Source: Rossellomorea aquimaris (GTDB lineage Bacteria > Bacillota > Bacilli > Bacillales > Bacillaceae_B). Taken from it: DNA of 64,000 bases. The notes under the pieces were generated by a model. That model worked only from the letters and a program-made list of their open reading frames with translations, was not told the DNA's origin and searched no databases. Shown piece by piece: positions 26,361 through 34,497 of the stretch. The DNA lies in assembly GCF_035590735.1 (NCBI RefSeq), contig NZ_CP141595.1:3443001-3507000 (forward strand). The letters run 5' to 3'. A program made the translations under genes and the position numbers. How positions within the stretch are numbered: the first letter of the stretch is position 1; each line of letters begins with the position of its first letter.

Positions 26361-27371
26361 TTATTCAGAGTAAAGATACATTAATCGCGGAGAATTCGGC
26401 TTAGATAGCAGCTTCATTAATGCGGCTGCTTCCATGTCCTGACCTATCATTTTCTTTGCACCCATACTGAAGAATTCGGAGAAAGGATCACCTGCAGTAT
26501 ATTCAAATACTTGAGCACCTTTTAACTTATAATCTTTTTTCATGGCTTCAATGGTATCTTCTACATAGCCGAATTCGTCAATCAGATTGACTTCTTTGGC
26601 CTGGATTCCATCATATACTCTTCCGTCTGCAATTTTCTTGACCTCTGCTTCTGACATTTCACGGCCACTCGCAATGACATCGACAAAGCCTTCATAGGAA
26701 TTGTCGATCATGGATTGAAGAATCGTTCTCTCTTCTTCCGTCATTTCACGTGTCGGGCTCATGATGTCTTTATACGGCCCGCTTTTAATGGTAACGAAAT
26801 CGACCCCATATTTTTCTGCGAGTTCCGAGTAGTTGATGCTTTGCATGATCACACCGAGTGAGCCGGTCAGTGTTTCTTTGCTGGCGAATATTTTCGTAGC
26901 CGGTGCAGATATGTAGTAACCTCCGGAAGCTGCAGTGCCCCCCATTGATACATAAATCGGCTTTTTCGCTTTATCCATGATTTCGACAAGCTTTGAATGG
27001 ATCTGAGCACTCTCCACTACGCCGCCACCAGGGGAATTGACTTTTAAAATAATCCCTTTGACAGATTTATCTTTTTGAACCGCGTCAAGCTTATCCATAA
27101 AGAGTTCATGGTTGTATCCCGGGCTTTCAAATAGAGAATTAGCGCCTCCCGTATCCTGAATGACACCTTCAACTTCTAAAACAGCGATTCGTTTTTGGGC
27201 ATTCCCCTCATCAATCACTTCTTCTGAAAAAGGGTTATCTGTTCCGCCAAGCATGTCTTCAAATGCTTTATCAAAATCACTGGTCACCGCAGATGTAGCG
27301 AAATTGACTACGACAGAAACAAAAAATAACCCAACAGCAATACCTAATGCCGTCCATCTTTTTGCATTCAT
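26361..27371 (-). CDS. sppA: Signal peptide peptidase SppA
   Basis: 336 aa, the Bacillus-type short SppA with a single N-terminal membrane helix (WTALGIAVGLFFVSVVVNF). The serine-lysine dyad is seen in GGTAASGGYYIS (Ser about 147) and KSGPYKDIMSPTREM (Lys about 199). SPGGGV (oxyanion loop) is present. It degrades signal peptides and other membrane-bound peptides at the outer face of the membrane. Confidence 0.95.
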   Translation of the reverse strand: MNAKRWTALGIAVGLFFVSVVVNFATSAVTSDFDKAFEDMLGGTDNPFSEEVIDEGNAQKRIAVLEVEGVIQDTGGANSLFESPGYNHELFMDKLDAVQKDKSVKGIILKVNSPGGGVVESAQIHSKLVEIMDKAKKPIYVSMGGTAASGGYYISAPATKIFASKETLTGSLGVIMQSINYSELAEKYGVDFVTIKSGPYKDIMSPTREMTEEERTILQSMIDNSYEGFVDVIASGREMSEAEVKKIADGRVYDGIQAKEVNLIDEFGYVEDTIEAMKKDYKLKGAQVFEYTAGDPFSEFFSMGAKKMIGQDMEAAALMKLLSKPNSPRLMYLYSE

Positions 27372-27529
27372 CTTGTATATTCCTCCCTTGTTTACCCTAT
27401 CTTATGTAAGGATATAAATATCATTCTCATGTGAAAACATGATAGAATATTCACTAAGTTAGATTCTAGCAAAATTTTAAGTAAATGGGAAAAATTATCT
27501 TATATTTTATTCCTGGGAGGGTACATACG

Positions 27530-28330
27530 ATGAATAACCGTCGAAATATTTATTTCTATGCCTTACATGAAGAAGGGATGCAGGCAAAGCTGGAACGATT
27601 ATACGAGCTTGCCAACCGTTATGATTTCAATATTGTCGATTCTCCAAAGACAGCGAATATCATCGTCAGTATCGGAGGGGATGGAACGTTTCTACAAGCT
27701 GTCCGCCAAACCGGCTTCAGACAGGATTGCTTGTATGCAGGTGTTTCTACTGGTGGCACTCTGAGTATGTATTGCGACTTCCATATTGATGAGACATCCA
27801 AAATGATTGAAGCGATGACAACCGAGCAAATCGAGGTACGCAAATATCCGACCATTGAAATTACCGTCGATAACCAGACCTCCTTCCATTGCCTGAATGA
27901 ATTCAGCATCCGCTCCGGCATCATCAAAACCTTCGTCATGGACGTATTCATCGATGATAACCATTTTGAAACGTTCCGTGGAGATGGAATGATCATCGCG
28001 ACGCCGACGGGAAGTACCGCTTATAATAAATCGGTCAGCGGAGCAGTCGTGGATCCGATGCTGCCTTGTATTCAAGTAAGTGAGATGGCGTCCTTGAATA
28101 ATAATCGCTACCGTACGCTCGGATCTTCCTTCATTCTAAGCGATAAGCGCCGCTTGGTTCTTAAGATTGTTCAGGACGGTAATGACTACCCTGCAATGGG
28201 GATGGACAATGAGGCTCTTAGTATTCAACACGTGGAAAAAGTCGAAGCGAAATTAAGCGATAAAATCATTAAAACGGTAAAATTAAAGGATAATTCGTTC
28301 TGGGAGAAAGTGAAGCGTTCGTTTTTATAA
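27530..28330 (+). CDS. ppnKB: NAD kinase (PpnK2)
   Basis: Phosphorylates NAD to NADP using ATP. 266 aa, with the GGDGTFLQAVRQ motif (about 50), NEFSIRSGI and the TPTGSTAYNKSVSGAVV loop. The length matches the second NAD kinase of Bacillus (YtdI). The ATG at 27530 has GGGAGGG 8 nt before it; a longer open frame lacks an RBS. It diverges from sppA-yteJ. Confidence 0.94.
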   Translation: MNNRRNIYFYALHEEGMQAKLERLYELANRYDFNIVDSPKTANIIVSIGGDGTFLQAVRQTGFRQDCLYAGVSTGGTLSMYCDFHIDETSKMIEAMTTEQIEVRKYPTIEITVDNQTSFHCLNEFSIRSGIIKTFVMDVFIDDNHFETFRGDGMIIATPTGSTAYNKSVSGAVVDPMLPCIQVSEMASLNNNRYRTLGSSFILSDKRRLVLKIVQDGNDYPAMGMDNEALSIQHVEKVEAKLSDKIIKTVKLKDNSFWEKVKRSFL

Positions 28331-28376
28331 AATAATGGTGTTCTGAATGGGTATCAGAAACCGTTTTCCTCTCTGT

Positions 28377-28460
28377 TGTGGCACAATCTGGCCAACTTGT
28401 GCCACATACGGGTAAACTCGTGCCACTTTCCCCGTTTGTTGCGCCAAATTGTGAACAAAA
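28377..28460. repeat. Array D: 21-bp degenerate tandem units
   Basis: Units start exactly every 21 bp at 28377, 28398, 28419 and 28440. Heads are TGTGGCAC, TGTGCCAC, CGTGCCAC and TGCGCCAA, each followed by a 13-bp tail. It fills the convergent gap between the ppnKB stop and the rarD terminator. Confidence 0.8.
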
Positions 28461-28477
28461 CAAAGGTCCGTCCCTAT

Positions 28478-28512
28478 ACAAAAAGCTCCAGCACATGCTG
28501 GAGCTTTTCGCA
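28478..28512. terminator. Terminator of rarD (bidirectional type)
   Basis: AAAAGCTCCAGCA-CA-TGCTGGAGCTTTT perfect palindrome just after the rarD stop, with T runs on both strands. Confidence 0.88.
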
Positions 28513-28517
28513 TTTTA

Positions 28518-29432
28518 TCAAGCGGATAATCTCGCTTCCCGTCTTCGCTTTCGGGCGTATTGCACTCTTGAAGCTGTGAAGATGGTTAAGGCGAGCCATA
28601 TGAACATAAACGAAATGAGATGGGTGAATGAGAATGTTTCGTTATAGACCCATATGCCGAGAATCAATGTGAGGGTCGGTGCAATGTATTGCAGGAATCC
28701 GACCATATAAAGCGGGATTTGTTGAGCACCCTTTGAAAAGAACAATAAAGGGATGGCGGTTACCGCTCCGGCACCCATCAATAAGAGGTCCGTCCCTAAC
28801 GATACATGGAAAAGGGACATGGACCCTTCATTGTACATGTAGCCTAGGTAGAGTAAGGACACTGGAGCGATGGTCAGGGTTTCCAGGGTCAGGCCGATGG
28901 ATGATTCGACCTGGATGAGCTTTTTGGCTAATCCGTATAACCCGAAAGAGAATGCAAGACCGATAGCGATCCATGGGAAATCACCGTAGGAAATCGTGAG
29001 GATCAGAACCCCGATCGCGGCCAATCCAAATGAGACCATTTGAGCTTTTGACAAGCTTTCCTTCAGGATAAATACCCCTAACAATACGCTCACCAGGGGA
29101 TTAATATAATACCCCAGGCTCGCTTCCACCATTTGATTTGTATTCACGGCCCAAATATATATGAACCAGTTCGTACTGATCAATAAAGAAGCAAGCAATA
29201 AGGCAAACAGCTGCTTCTTTTTCGTAAGAGATGTTTTTAAATATAAGGAAAAGTCCTTCCAGCGTTTACTTAGGAATAAAAATAACAGCATAAACCAAAA
29301 GGACCAAAAAATGCGGTTAGCGAGAATCTCATATGCGGTTACATGATTTAACCATTTCCAATAGATCGGGAGAATTCCCCATAAAAAATATGAAAAAGCT
29401 GTGTAGATGATTCCAGCTTGATCTTGCCTCAT
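28518..29432 (-). CDS. rarD: RarD/EamA family transporter
   Basis: 304 aa with about ten hydrophobic segments. The opening IIYTAFSYFLWGILPIYWKW and the ANRIFWSFWFMLLF that follows are typical of RarD, a DMT-type permease of unknown substrate (chloramphenicol-sensitivity name). GYYINPLVSVLLGVFILKE ends the first EamA half. The ATG follows GGGGGTGTTTAT. That SD lies in one arm of a long inverted repeat (29440-29501), so access to it may be controlled. Confidence 0.88.
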   Translation of the reverse strand: MRQDQAGIIYTAFSYFLWGILPIYWKWLNHVTAYEILANRIFWSFWFMLLFLFLSKRWKDFSLYLKTSLTKKKQLFALLLASLLISTNWFIYIWAVNTNQMVEASLGYYINPLVSVLLGVFILKESLSKAQMVSFGLAAIGVLILTISYGDFPWIAIGLAFSFGLYGLAKKLIQVESSIGLTLETLTIAPVSLLYLGYMYNEGSMSLFHVSLGTDLLLMGAGAVTAIPLLFFSKGAQQIPLYMVGFLQYIAPTLTLILGIWVYNETFSFTHLISFMFIWLALTIFTASRVQYARKRRREARLSA

Positions 29433-29439
29433 ATAAACA

Positions 29440-29501
29440 CCCCCAAAAACTATTTCTGTTTCCGAAATATCTCCATTATATCGGTGAAAAGTTTTGGGGG
29501 C
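29440..29501 (-). promoter_or_regulatory. Inverted repeat covering the rarD SD
   Basis: CCCCCAAAAACT (29440-29451) pairs with AGTTTTGGGGG (29490-29500). The lower arm, on the minus strand, is the GGGGG SD of rarD. It may be a terminator of ytcJ or a hairpin that hides the rarD SD. Confidence 0.45.
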
Positions 29502-29506
29502 AATGA

Positions 29507-31108
29507 TTATTTATTTTTTTTATAAACGATGGTCTCGTCTACAATCGTCATATCTACTATTTTGTTTAACAATTGGTCGGCATCTACTTTGAACGGATCG
29601 ATGTCTAAAACGGTAAAGTCCGCCGTATACCCTTCACGAATCTGCCCTCTGTCACTTTCATGGTGACAAGCATAAGCACTTCCCTTTGTAAAAAGGGAGA
29701 TGGCTTCATACATTGAAAGTTTTTCTTCGGGACGATACTCTATTTTGTCTGGATCCAATGGATTGGTTCTAGTAACCGCCGCATGAATTCCCCAAAGAGG
29801 ATTAATCGGCTCGATTGGCGCATCAGATCCACCGGCACATGGAATGCCTTCCTCAAGAAGTGTTTTCCACGCATAGTTATACTGCATGTTTTCCTCTCCA
29901 AGTCTCTCAACTACCCAGGGAAAATCCGACGCAACAAACCTTGGTTGAATATCAAGAATTAACGGAAGATCTTTTATCTTATCAATCAGCTCTTTACGCA
30001 GGATTTGGGCATGAATGAGTCGATCCCGTCTTCCGAAGTGAGATGGCTCTTTGATGATGCTATTCAGTACATTTTCAAAAGCCTGATCACCAATCGTATG
30101 AACGGCAATCGGAAGATCATACTTTCTAGCCTTCTTCACAAGTTCTAGAAGTTTTTCGTTTGAATGGATGCTGACTCCGGTCGTACTAGGATCATCGGCA
30201 TATGGATAGCTTAATAGAGCAGTCCTGCCGCCCAAAGCCCCATCAGCAAAGATCTTCATGGCGCCGAATTCAATAAATTGAGTGCCGCTGAGGAAATGAT
30301 GGCCGTCTTCCTTCCAATCTTCAATCACTTCATGATGAACCAATAGATGAGCCCTGAATTTTTTCTTGCCTTCGGTGATTGTTTGTACAAATGCATCATA
30401 CGTTTTCTTAAAGTTTCCATAGTAGCTTAAATCTTCTGTATGACCACCTACCAGTCCGTGCTCCCAGCAGCTTTCGATCCCTTTTGTCAGGGCACCTACA
30501 AGATACTCAGAGGAGATGGCAGGTAGTGCATCGATCATCAGATCCTGAGCCTTATCCTTTAACAATCCGTTTAATGCACCAGTTTCATCCCTCTCAATCA
30601 ATCCACCGGAAGGATCGGAAGTCCCCTCATCGATACCTGCATTTTTTAAAGCGGGTGTATTGACCACCATGGCATGACGGCAAATGCGTTTCAGGAGTAC
30701 AGGATGATCCGGTACGACTCCATCAATTTCCTGCTTGGTTAAAACCGCCGCATCACTCCAAAGGTTTTCGTTCCACCCTTCGCCAATGACCCATTCTCCT
30801 TTTTCAAGGCCCTTTGCTTTTTCTTTTATCGCTTCCAACACTTCCTGCTTACTATTCATACTTGAAAGGTCCAGCCTCATTAACGTTTCGCCATGACCGA
30901 TCAGATGCATGTGACTATCGACAAACCCGGGAAACATCACTTTTTGCCCAAGATCCACTTCGGACTCTATCGTGAATTGTTCATTCTTCGCCAGGTCTTC
31001 AGATGAGCCGATTCCTTTGATAACCCCATCTTCCGTGTAGACCGCTTCAACGTGATGACCTTCTTCTTGCATTGTATAAATGATTCCGTTTTTCCATAAA
31101 GTGCCCAT
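29507..31108 (-). CDS. ytcJ: Amidohydrolase family protein YtcJ
   Basis: 533 aa, amidohydrolase-3 family. The metal motif is in FPGFVDSHMHLIGHGETLMR (HxH near residue 66-68). Further motifs are ADGALGGRTALLSYPYAD, IAVHTIGDQAFENVL and GGSDAPIEPINPLWG (final Asp). Enzymes of this family act on N-formyl or cyclic amide substrates, but YtcJ has no proven substrate. The ATG follows AAGGGGTAAACATC. It is followed by rarD. Confidence 0.88.
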   Translation of the reverse strand: MGTLWKNGIIYTMQEEGHHVEAVYTEDGVIKGIGSSEDLAKNEQFTIESEVDLGQKVMFPGFVDSHMHLIGHGETLMRLDLSSMNSKQEVLEAIKEKAKGLEKGEWVIGEGWNENLWSDAAVLTKQEIDGVVPDHPVLLKRICRHAMVVNTPALKNAGIDEGTSDPSGGLIERDETGALNGLLKDKAQDLMIDALPAISSEYLVGALTKGIESCWEHGLVGGHTEDLSYYGNFKKTYDAFVQTITEGKKKFRAHLLVHHEVIEDWKEDGHHFLSGTQFIEFGAMKIFADGALGGRTALLSYPYADDPSTTGVSIHSNEKLLELVKKARKYDLPIAVHTIGDQAFENVLNSIIKEPSHFGRRDRLIHAQILRKELIDKIKDLPLILDIQPRFVASDFPWVVERLGEENMQYNYAWKTLLEEGIPCAGGSDAPIEPINPLWGIHAAVTRTNPLDPDKIEYRPEEKLSMYEAISLFTKGSAYACHHESDRGQIREGYTADFTVLDIDPFKVDADQLLNKIVDMTIVDETIVYKKNK

Positions 31109-31241
31109 GATGTTTACCCCTTCTTTATAAAAAAATTCTGTTTTTCAAATGTACCATATTATAGGAAGAATCTGAAAGAGAAAGGTTTTTCATAAGGTTC
31201 TTTTCATAAAGATTGTTGTATCTAAAATAGTATCTGTGAGG

Positions 31242-31408
31242 GCTCTGTCAACCAGTTTATGCTGGATGGTGAGGGGAACTGCTCCGCTTGCAGCTAGCGT
31301 TCGGCCGAGCCTCCTCAGCTTCGCTTCCGGGGTCTCGGCACGTCCGTACTTCCGCAGGAGTCTACGCAGTTCCCCTCACCATCTTTAACAGAATTTTCTT
31401 GACAGAGC
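31242..31408. mobile_element. MITE-like palindromic element, copy 1 (167 bp)
   Basis: Terminal inverted repeats are GCTCTGTCAA and TTGACAGAGC. Inside is a second inverted pair GATGGTGAGGGGAACTGC / GCAGTTCCCCTCACCATC around a GC-rich centre with GCCGAGCCTCCTCAGC and CCGCAGGAGTCTACGC. It encodes nothing. A reverse-oriented copy lies at 33932-34099. No target duplication is evident. The GC content is clearly above the flanks. Confidence 0.75.
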
Positions 31409-31549
31409 TTCAAGGTGTGCAAGAAAACAAAGTAACTAAAAAAATTCTTCTTCCTTAAAAGGTAAATCAATCTCTACATACCCTTAAATGAGATTGTTTA
31501 CTAAAATTCTTGTTTTAATTGTTTTCCATTAAGGATTCATGCTCAGAAA

Positions 31550-31675
31550 GTTGATTGGAGCGGAAGGATGGTCGACTCCTGCGGGAATAGCTGGACAGGT
31601 GAGACCCCGCAGGCGCAGCCGAGGAGGCTCACCGCCAGCCCCGCGGAAAGCGAGCATCCTGTAGCGGAAATCAAC
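31550..31675. repeat. GTTGATT-ended palindromic repeat, copy 1
   Basis: GTTGATTGGAGCGGAAGGATG at one end pairs with CATCCTGTAGCGGAAATCAAC at the other. The core contains CTCCTGCGGGAA, GCCGAGGAGGCTCACC and CCGCGGAAAGCGAG. The same core words recur at 33517-33672 and 40561-40672. The rest of the 657-bp ytcJ-mbcS gap shows nothing else. Confidence 0.7.
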
Positions 31676-31735
31676 TATTACTTTCTCCATCTACAATAAG
31701 CAACAAACTTTACAAAAAAATCCTTTTCATAAAAA

Positions 31736-31760
31736 TAGAGAGCCCTAATGGCTCCCTATC
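31736..31760 (-). terminator. Weak terminator of mbcS
   Basis: Minus strand GGGAGCC-ATTA-GGGCTCTC, then TATTTTTA, 8 bp after the stop. Confidence 0.6.
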
Positions 31761-31765
31761 CCTGA

Positions 31766-33349
31766 TTAGTTTTTAATTGAACTCATTTCTTTTTGTCTCA
31801 GCTCAATTCTTCTAATCTTTCCTGAAGTTGTTTTCGGCAATTCTTTCACAAATTCGATTTTACGCGGGTATTTGTACGGTGCTGTTAAGTCTTTAACATG
31901 CTGCTGCAGGGCAGGAATCAAGTCGGGATCCTCTTGATTCACATCATTTCGCAGTACGACAAAGGCTTTCACGATCAGTCCCCTTACTTCATCCGGACTT
32001 CCTACAACGGCACATTCCTGAACCGATGGGTGCTTGACTAAGGCATCTTCCACTTCGAATGGCCCAATGGTATATCCGGAGCTGATGATGATATCGTCAC
32101 CGCGCCCCTCGAACCAGAAGTAGCCATCTTCATCCTTTTTCGCTTTATCACCTGTAATGTAGTAATCCCCTCTGAATTGCATCGCCGTCCGCTCGGGATC
32201 TTTATAATATTTTTTGAATAGAGCAGGTGTCTCTACATGAACCGCGATATCCCCGACTTCTCCGACTTCACATGGATACCCTTCCTCGTTAATGATTTCG
32301 ACTCTGTTCCCAGGAGTTGGTTTCCCCATTGAGCCTGGTTTGAGCTCCATGCCTTTCATGATGCCGACGAGGAGCGTATTTTCGGTTTGGCCATAACCAT
32401 CACGGACTTCTATATTAAAATGTCTCTTAAAGGCGTCGATGACTTCCCTGTTTAATGGTTCTCCAGCCGATACTGCACTATGTAATTGATTTAGTTTATA
32501 AGATCCGAGATTATCCACTTTGGCCATCAGGCGATACTCTGTTGGTGTACAGCACAGAACATTGACCCCATTGTCCTGAAGCAATTGAAGATATTTATTA
32601 GGGTCGAATTTCCCTTGATACACAAGTCCAGTGGCTCCAGACCCCAGTACAGACAGGAACGGACTCCATATCCACTTCTGCCACCCCGGACCTGCAGTAG
32701 CCCAAACCGTGTCTCCCTCCTCAATGGATAGCCATTCACGGGCCGCTGTCTTCAAGTGAGCGTATGCCCAGCCATGAGTATGGACAACTCCTTTAGGGTT
32801 TCCAGTCGTACCTGAAGTATAAGAAAGGAACGCCATATCATCACGCTTTGTATCAGCGAAGGATAATTCTTCAGAAGCTGTTTTCATTTCATCCTCTAAC
32901 GCAATCCAACCTTCTTGTTTTTTTCCCACAACGAACTTTTGGAGATTTTCCATCCCTCTTACGTTTTCAAACTGTTCAACAAATGGAGAGTAAGCTACAA
33001 TTCCTTTCACGTCACCGTGGTCGATTCTGTATTCAAGATCCTTCGTCCTAAGCATTTCTGAACTTGGGATCACCACGAGCCCGGATTTAAGAGCAGCAAG
33101 GTACACAGCGTAAGCTTCAATTAATCGGGGAACCATCACAAGAAGGACATCGCCTTTTTCCAGGTTTGAATCCAAGAAAACGTTTCCAATTCTATTTACA
33201 TTTTTCAATAATTCCTGGTAGGTGATTTCGGCTTTCTTTCCCTCTTCATTTTCCCATTTAATTGCAAGCTTCTGTTGATCACTTGAGTACTTCTCTACTT
33301 CCTCTACTAAATTGTACTTTTCTGGTGCAATAAGTTCTTCCCTCTTCAT
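31766..33349 (-). CDS. mbcS: Acyl-CoA synthetase MbcS
   Basis: 527 aa of the ANL superfamily. It makes acyl-CoA from short branched acids (MbcS: methylbutyrate/isobutyrate activation for branched fatty-acid synthesis). AMP-binding signature LSYTSGTTGNPKGVVHTHG (about 178-196), GYGQTENTLLVG (about 325), GRGDDIIISSGYTIGP hinge and the C-terminal lysine motif KTTSGKIRRIEL. It matches B. subtilis YtcI in size and place. It is flanked by palindromic elements on both sides. Confidence 0.88.
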   Translation of the reverse strand: MKREELIAPEKYNLVEEVEKYSSDQQKLAIKWENEEGKKAEITYQELLKNVNRIGNVFLDSNLEKGDVLLVMVPRLIEAYAVYLAALKSGLVVIPSSEMLRTKDLEYRIDHGDVKGIVAYSPFVEQFENVRGMENLQKFVVGKKQEGWIALEDEMKTASEELSFADTKRDDMAFLSYTSGTTGNPKGVVHTHGWAYAHLKTAAREWLSIEEGDTVWATAGPGWQKWIWSPFLSVLGSGATGLVYQGKFDPNKYLQLLQDNGVNVLCCTPTEYRLMAKVDNLGSYKLNQLHSAVSAGEPLNREVIDAFKRHFNIEVRDGYGQTENTLLVGIMKGMELKPGSMGKPTPGNRVEIINEEGYPCEVGEVGDIAVHVETPALFKKYYKDPERTAMQFRGDYYITGDKAKKDEDGYFWFEGRGDDIIISSGYTIGPFEVEDALVKHPSVQECAVVGSPDEVRGLIVKAFVVLRNDVNQEDPDLIPALQQHVKDLTAPYKYPRKIEFVKELPKTTSGKIRRIELRQKEMSSIKN

Positions 33350-33516
33350 TCTGACTCCCCCTTGTTTGTCGATTCTTCTCTATTATACAAAATAATTCAA
33401 ATTTTTTAAATTATTCGTTTATATTTTTCCTATATACAAATTATGAGGAACATTATCTTGCAAAGAAAAAGGCTCTTTTCATAAAGTTTGTTGCTACCTT
33501 AGTGAAGAAAGTAGAA

Positions 33517-33672
33517 GTTGATTTCTGCTAAAAAACATGGACCGTTCCTTTTCGCTCCAGGCACTTGCTTTCCGCGGGGAGGAAGTCAAGCCTCCTCGGG
33601 CTTTGCCCTGTGGGGTCTCGACCTTTCCTCTATCTCCCGCAGGAGTCAAGTGCCTTCCTCTACAATCCACTC
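33517..33672. repeat. GTTGATT-ended palindromic repeat, copy 2 (variant)
   Basis: Opens GAAGTTGATTTCTGCTA and holds an inverted pair GGCACTTG (33560-33567)/CAAGTGCC (33647-33654) around GCTTTCCGCGGGG, GCCTCCTCGGG and CCCGCAGGAG. It shares the core words of the copies at 31550 and 40561, but the ends are decayed. It lies 168 bp upstream of mbcS; the region 33673-33931 is AT-rich with nothing evident. Confidence 0.65.
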
Positions 33673-33931
33673 TGTGCTTCTATTTTCTGGCTACCTAATG
33701 ACGTATTGAAAACACCAATAAGCTCCTATTGTAGATATGTTGAGAGTTTATTCCGAAAACAATCTTACTTCAAAGCAACTAAAAAATCAGTTTTTAGTAA
33801 ATATTTATCGTCGTTACCCACCCAGGATTCAGGTATTCTTAATCTAAGATAACTTCACATTTTCGATTTTAATTTGCTTTAGAGGAAGAATAATACTGTT
33901 TTCTAGTTATATTGTTTTTTGAAACCTTTTA

Positions 33932-34099
33932 GCTCTGTCACGAAAATTCTCTTAAAGATGGTGAGGGGAACTGCGTAGACTCCTGCGGAAGTACGGGCGT
34001 GCCGAGACCCCGTTCGGCTAAGCTGAGGAGGCTCGGCCGAACGTCCGCGGAAAGCGGAGCAGTTCCCCTCACCATCTAGCACACACTTATTGACAGAGC
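33932..34099. mobile_element. MITE-like palindromic element, copy 2 (168 bp, inverted)
   Basis: Ends GCTCTGTCA (33932-33940) and TTGACAGAGC (34090-34099). The body AAGATGGTGAGGGGAACTGC ... GCAGTTCCCCTCACCATC is the reverse complement of the element at 31242-31408, with most of the core conserved (GACTCCTGCGGAAGTACG, GCTGAGGAGGCTCGGCCGAA). It lies between mbcS upstream DNA and sspA. Confidence 0.75.
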
Positions 34100-34165
34100 C
34101 TAGGAAGACCATATGTTAAAAAACAACAATCTCTGCGAAGGGAACTTTGTAGTATGACAAATTAA

Positions 34166-34193
34166 AAAGGAGCGAGAGAATCTCGCTCCTTGT
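34166..34193 (-). terminator. Rho-independent terminator of sspA
   Basis: Minus strand AAGGAGCGAGA-TTC-TCTCGCTCCTT followed by TTTAATTT, 15 bp after the stop. Confidence 0.88.
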
Positions 34194-34208
34194 AGCCATT
34201 GTATTTAA

Positions 34209-34412
34209 TTATTTTGAGTATCCGCCACCGATTTGTTGTTCAGCCATTTGAACTAAACGTTTAGTGATTTCACCACCTACAGAACCGTTAGCGCGTGCTG
34301 TTGCATCTGGACCAAGTTGAACTCCGAATTCTGAAGCGATTTCGTATTTCATTTGGTCGATTGCTTGTTGAGCTCCTGGAGCTACTAATTGATTTGAACT
34401 TCTGTTTGCCAT
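34209..34412 (-). CDS. sspA: Alpha/beta-type small acid-soluble spore protein
   Basis: 67 aa; binds and protects spore DNA. It has the SASP signatures [13 protein letters not shown] (GPR protease site) and [20 protein letters not shown]. The C-terminus QQIGGGYSK is typical. SD AAGGAGGTG. It is made in the forespore from a SigG-type promoter. Its presence marks the organism as an endospore former. Confidence 0.97.
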   Translation of the reverse strand: MANRSSNQLVAPGAQQAIDQMKYEIASEFGVQLGPDATARANGSVGGEITKRLVQMAEQQIGGGYSK

Positions 34413-34435
34413 GTGTTTTCACCTCCTTGTGAGTA

Positions 34436-34466
34436 TAGATTGTGTAAAAACACATGGCTTCATGCA
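34436..34466 (-). promoter_or_regulatory. SigG-like promoter of sspA
   Basis: Minus strand: -35 TGCATG (34461-34466), 18-bp spacer, -10 CAATCTA (34436-34442), close to the SigG consensus TGMATA-N18-CATNNTA. It lies 24 bp upstream of the sspA ATG. Confidence 0.6.
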
Positions 34467-34497
34467 AAGAAAATCGTTGGTAAATAATCCTAAATTT

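Noticed and set aside
33518..33852. Open frames of 63 and 95 aa over the GTTGATT repeat
   Set aside because: They span the repeat element; no RBS and no protein family.
33903..34112. 69-aa frame inside MITE copy 2
   Set aside because: It is read through the palindrome itself; no RBS and not conserved in copy 1.
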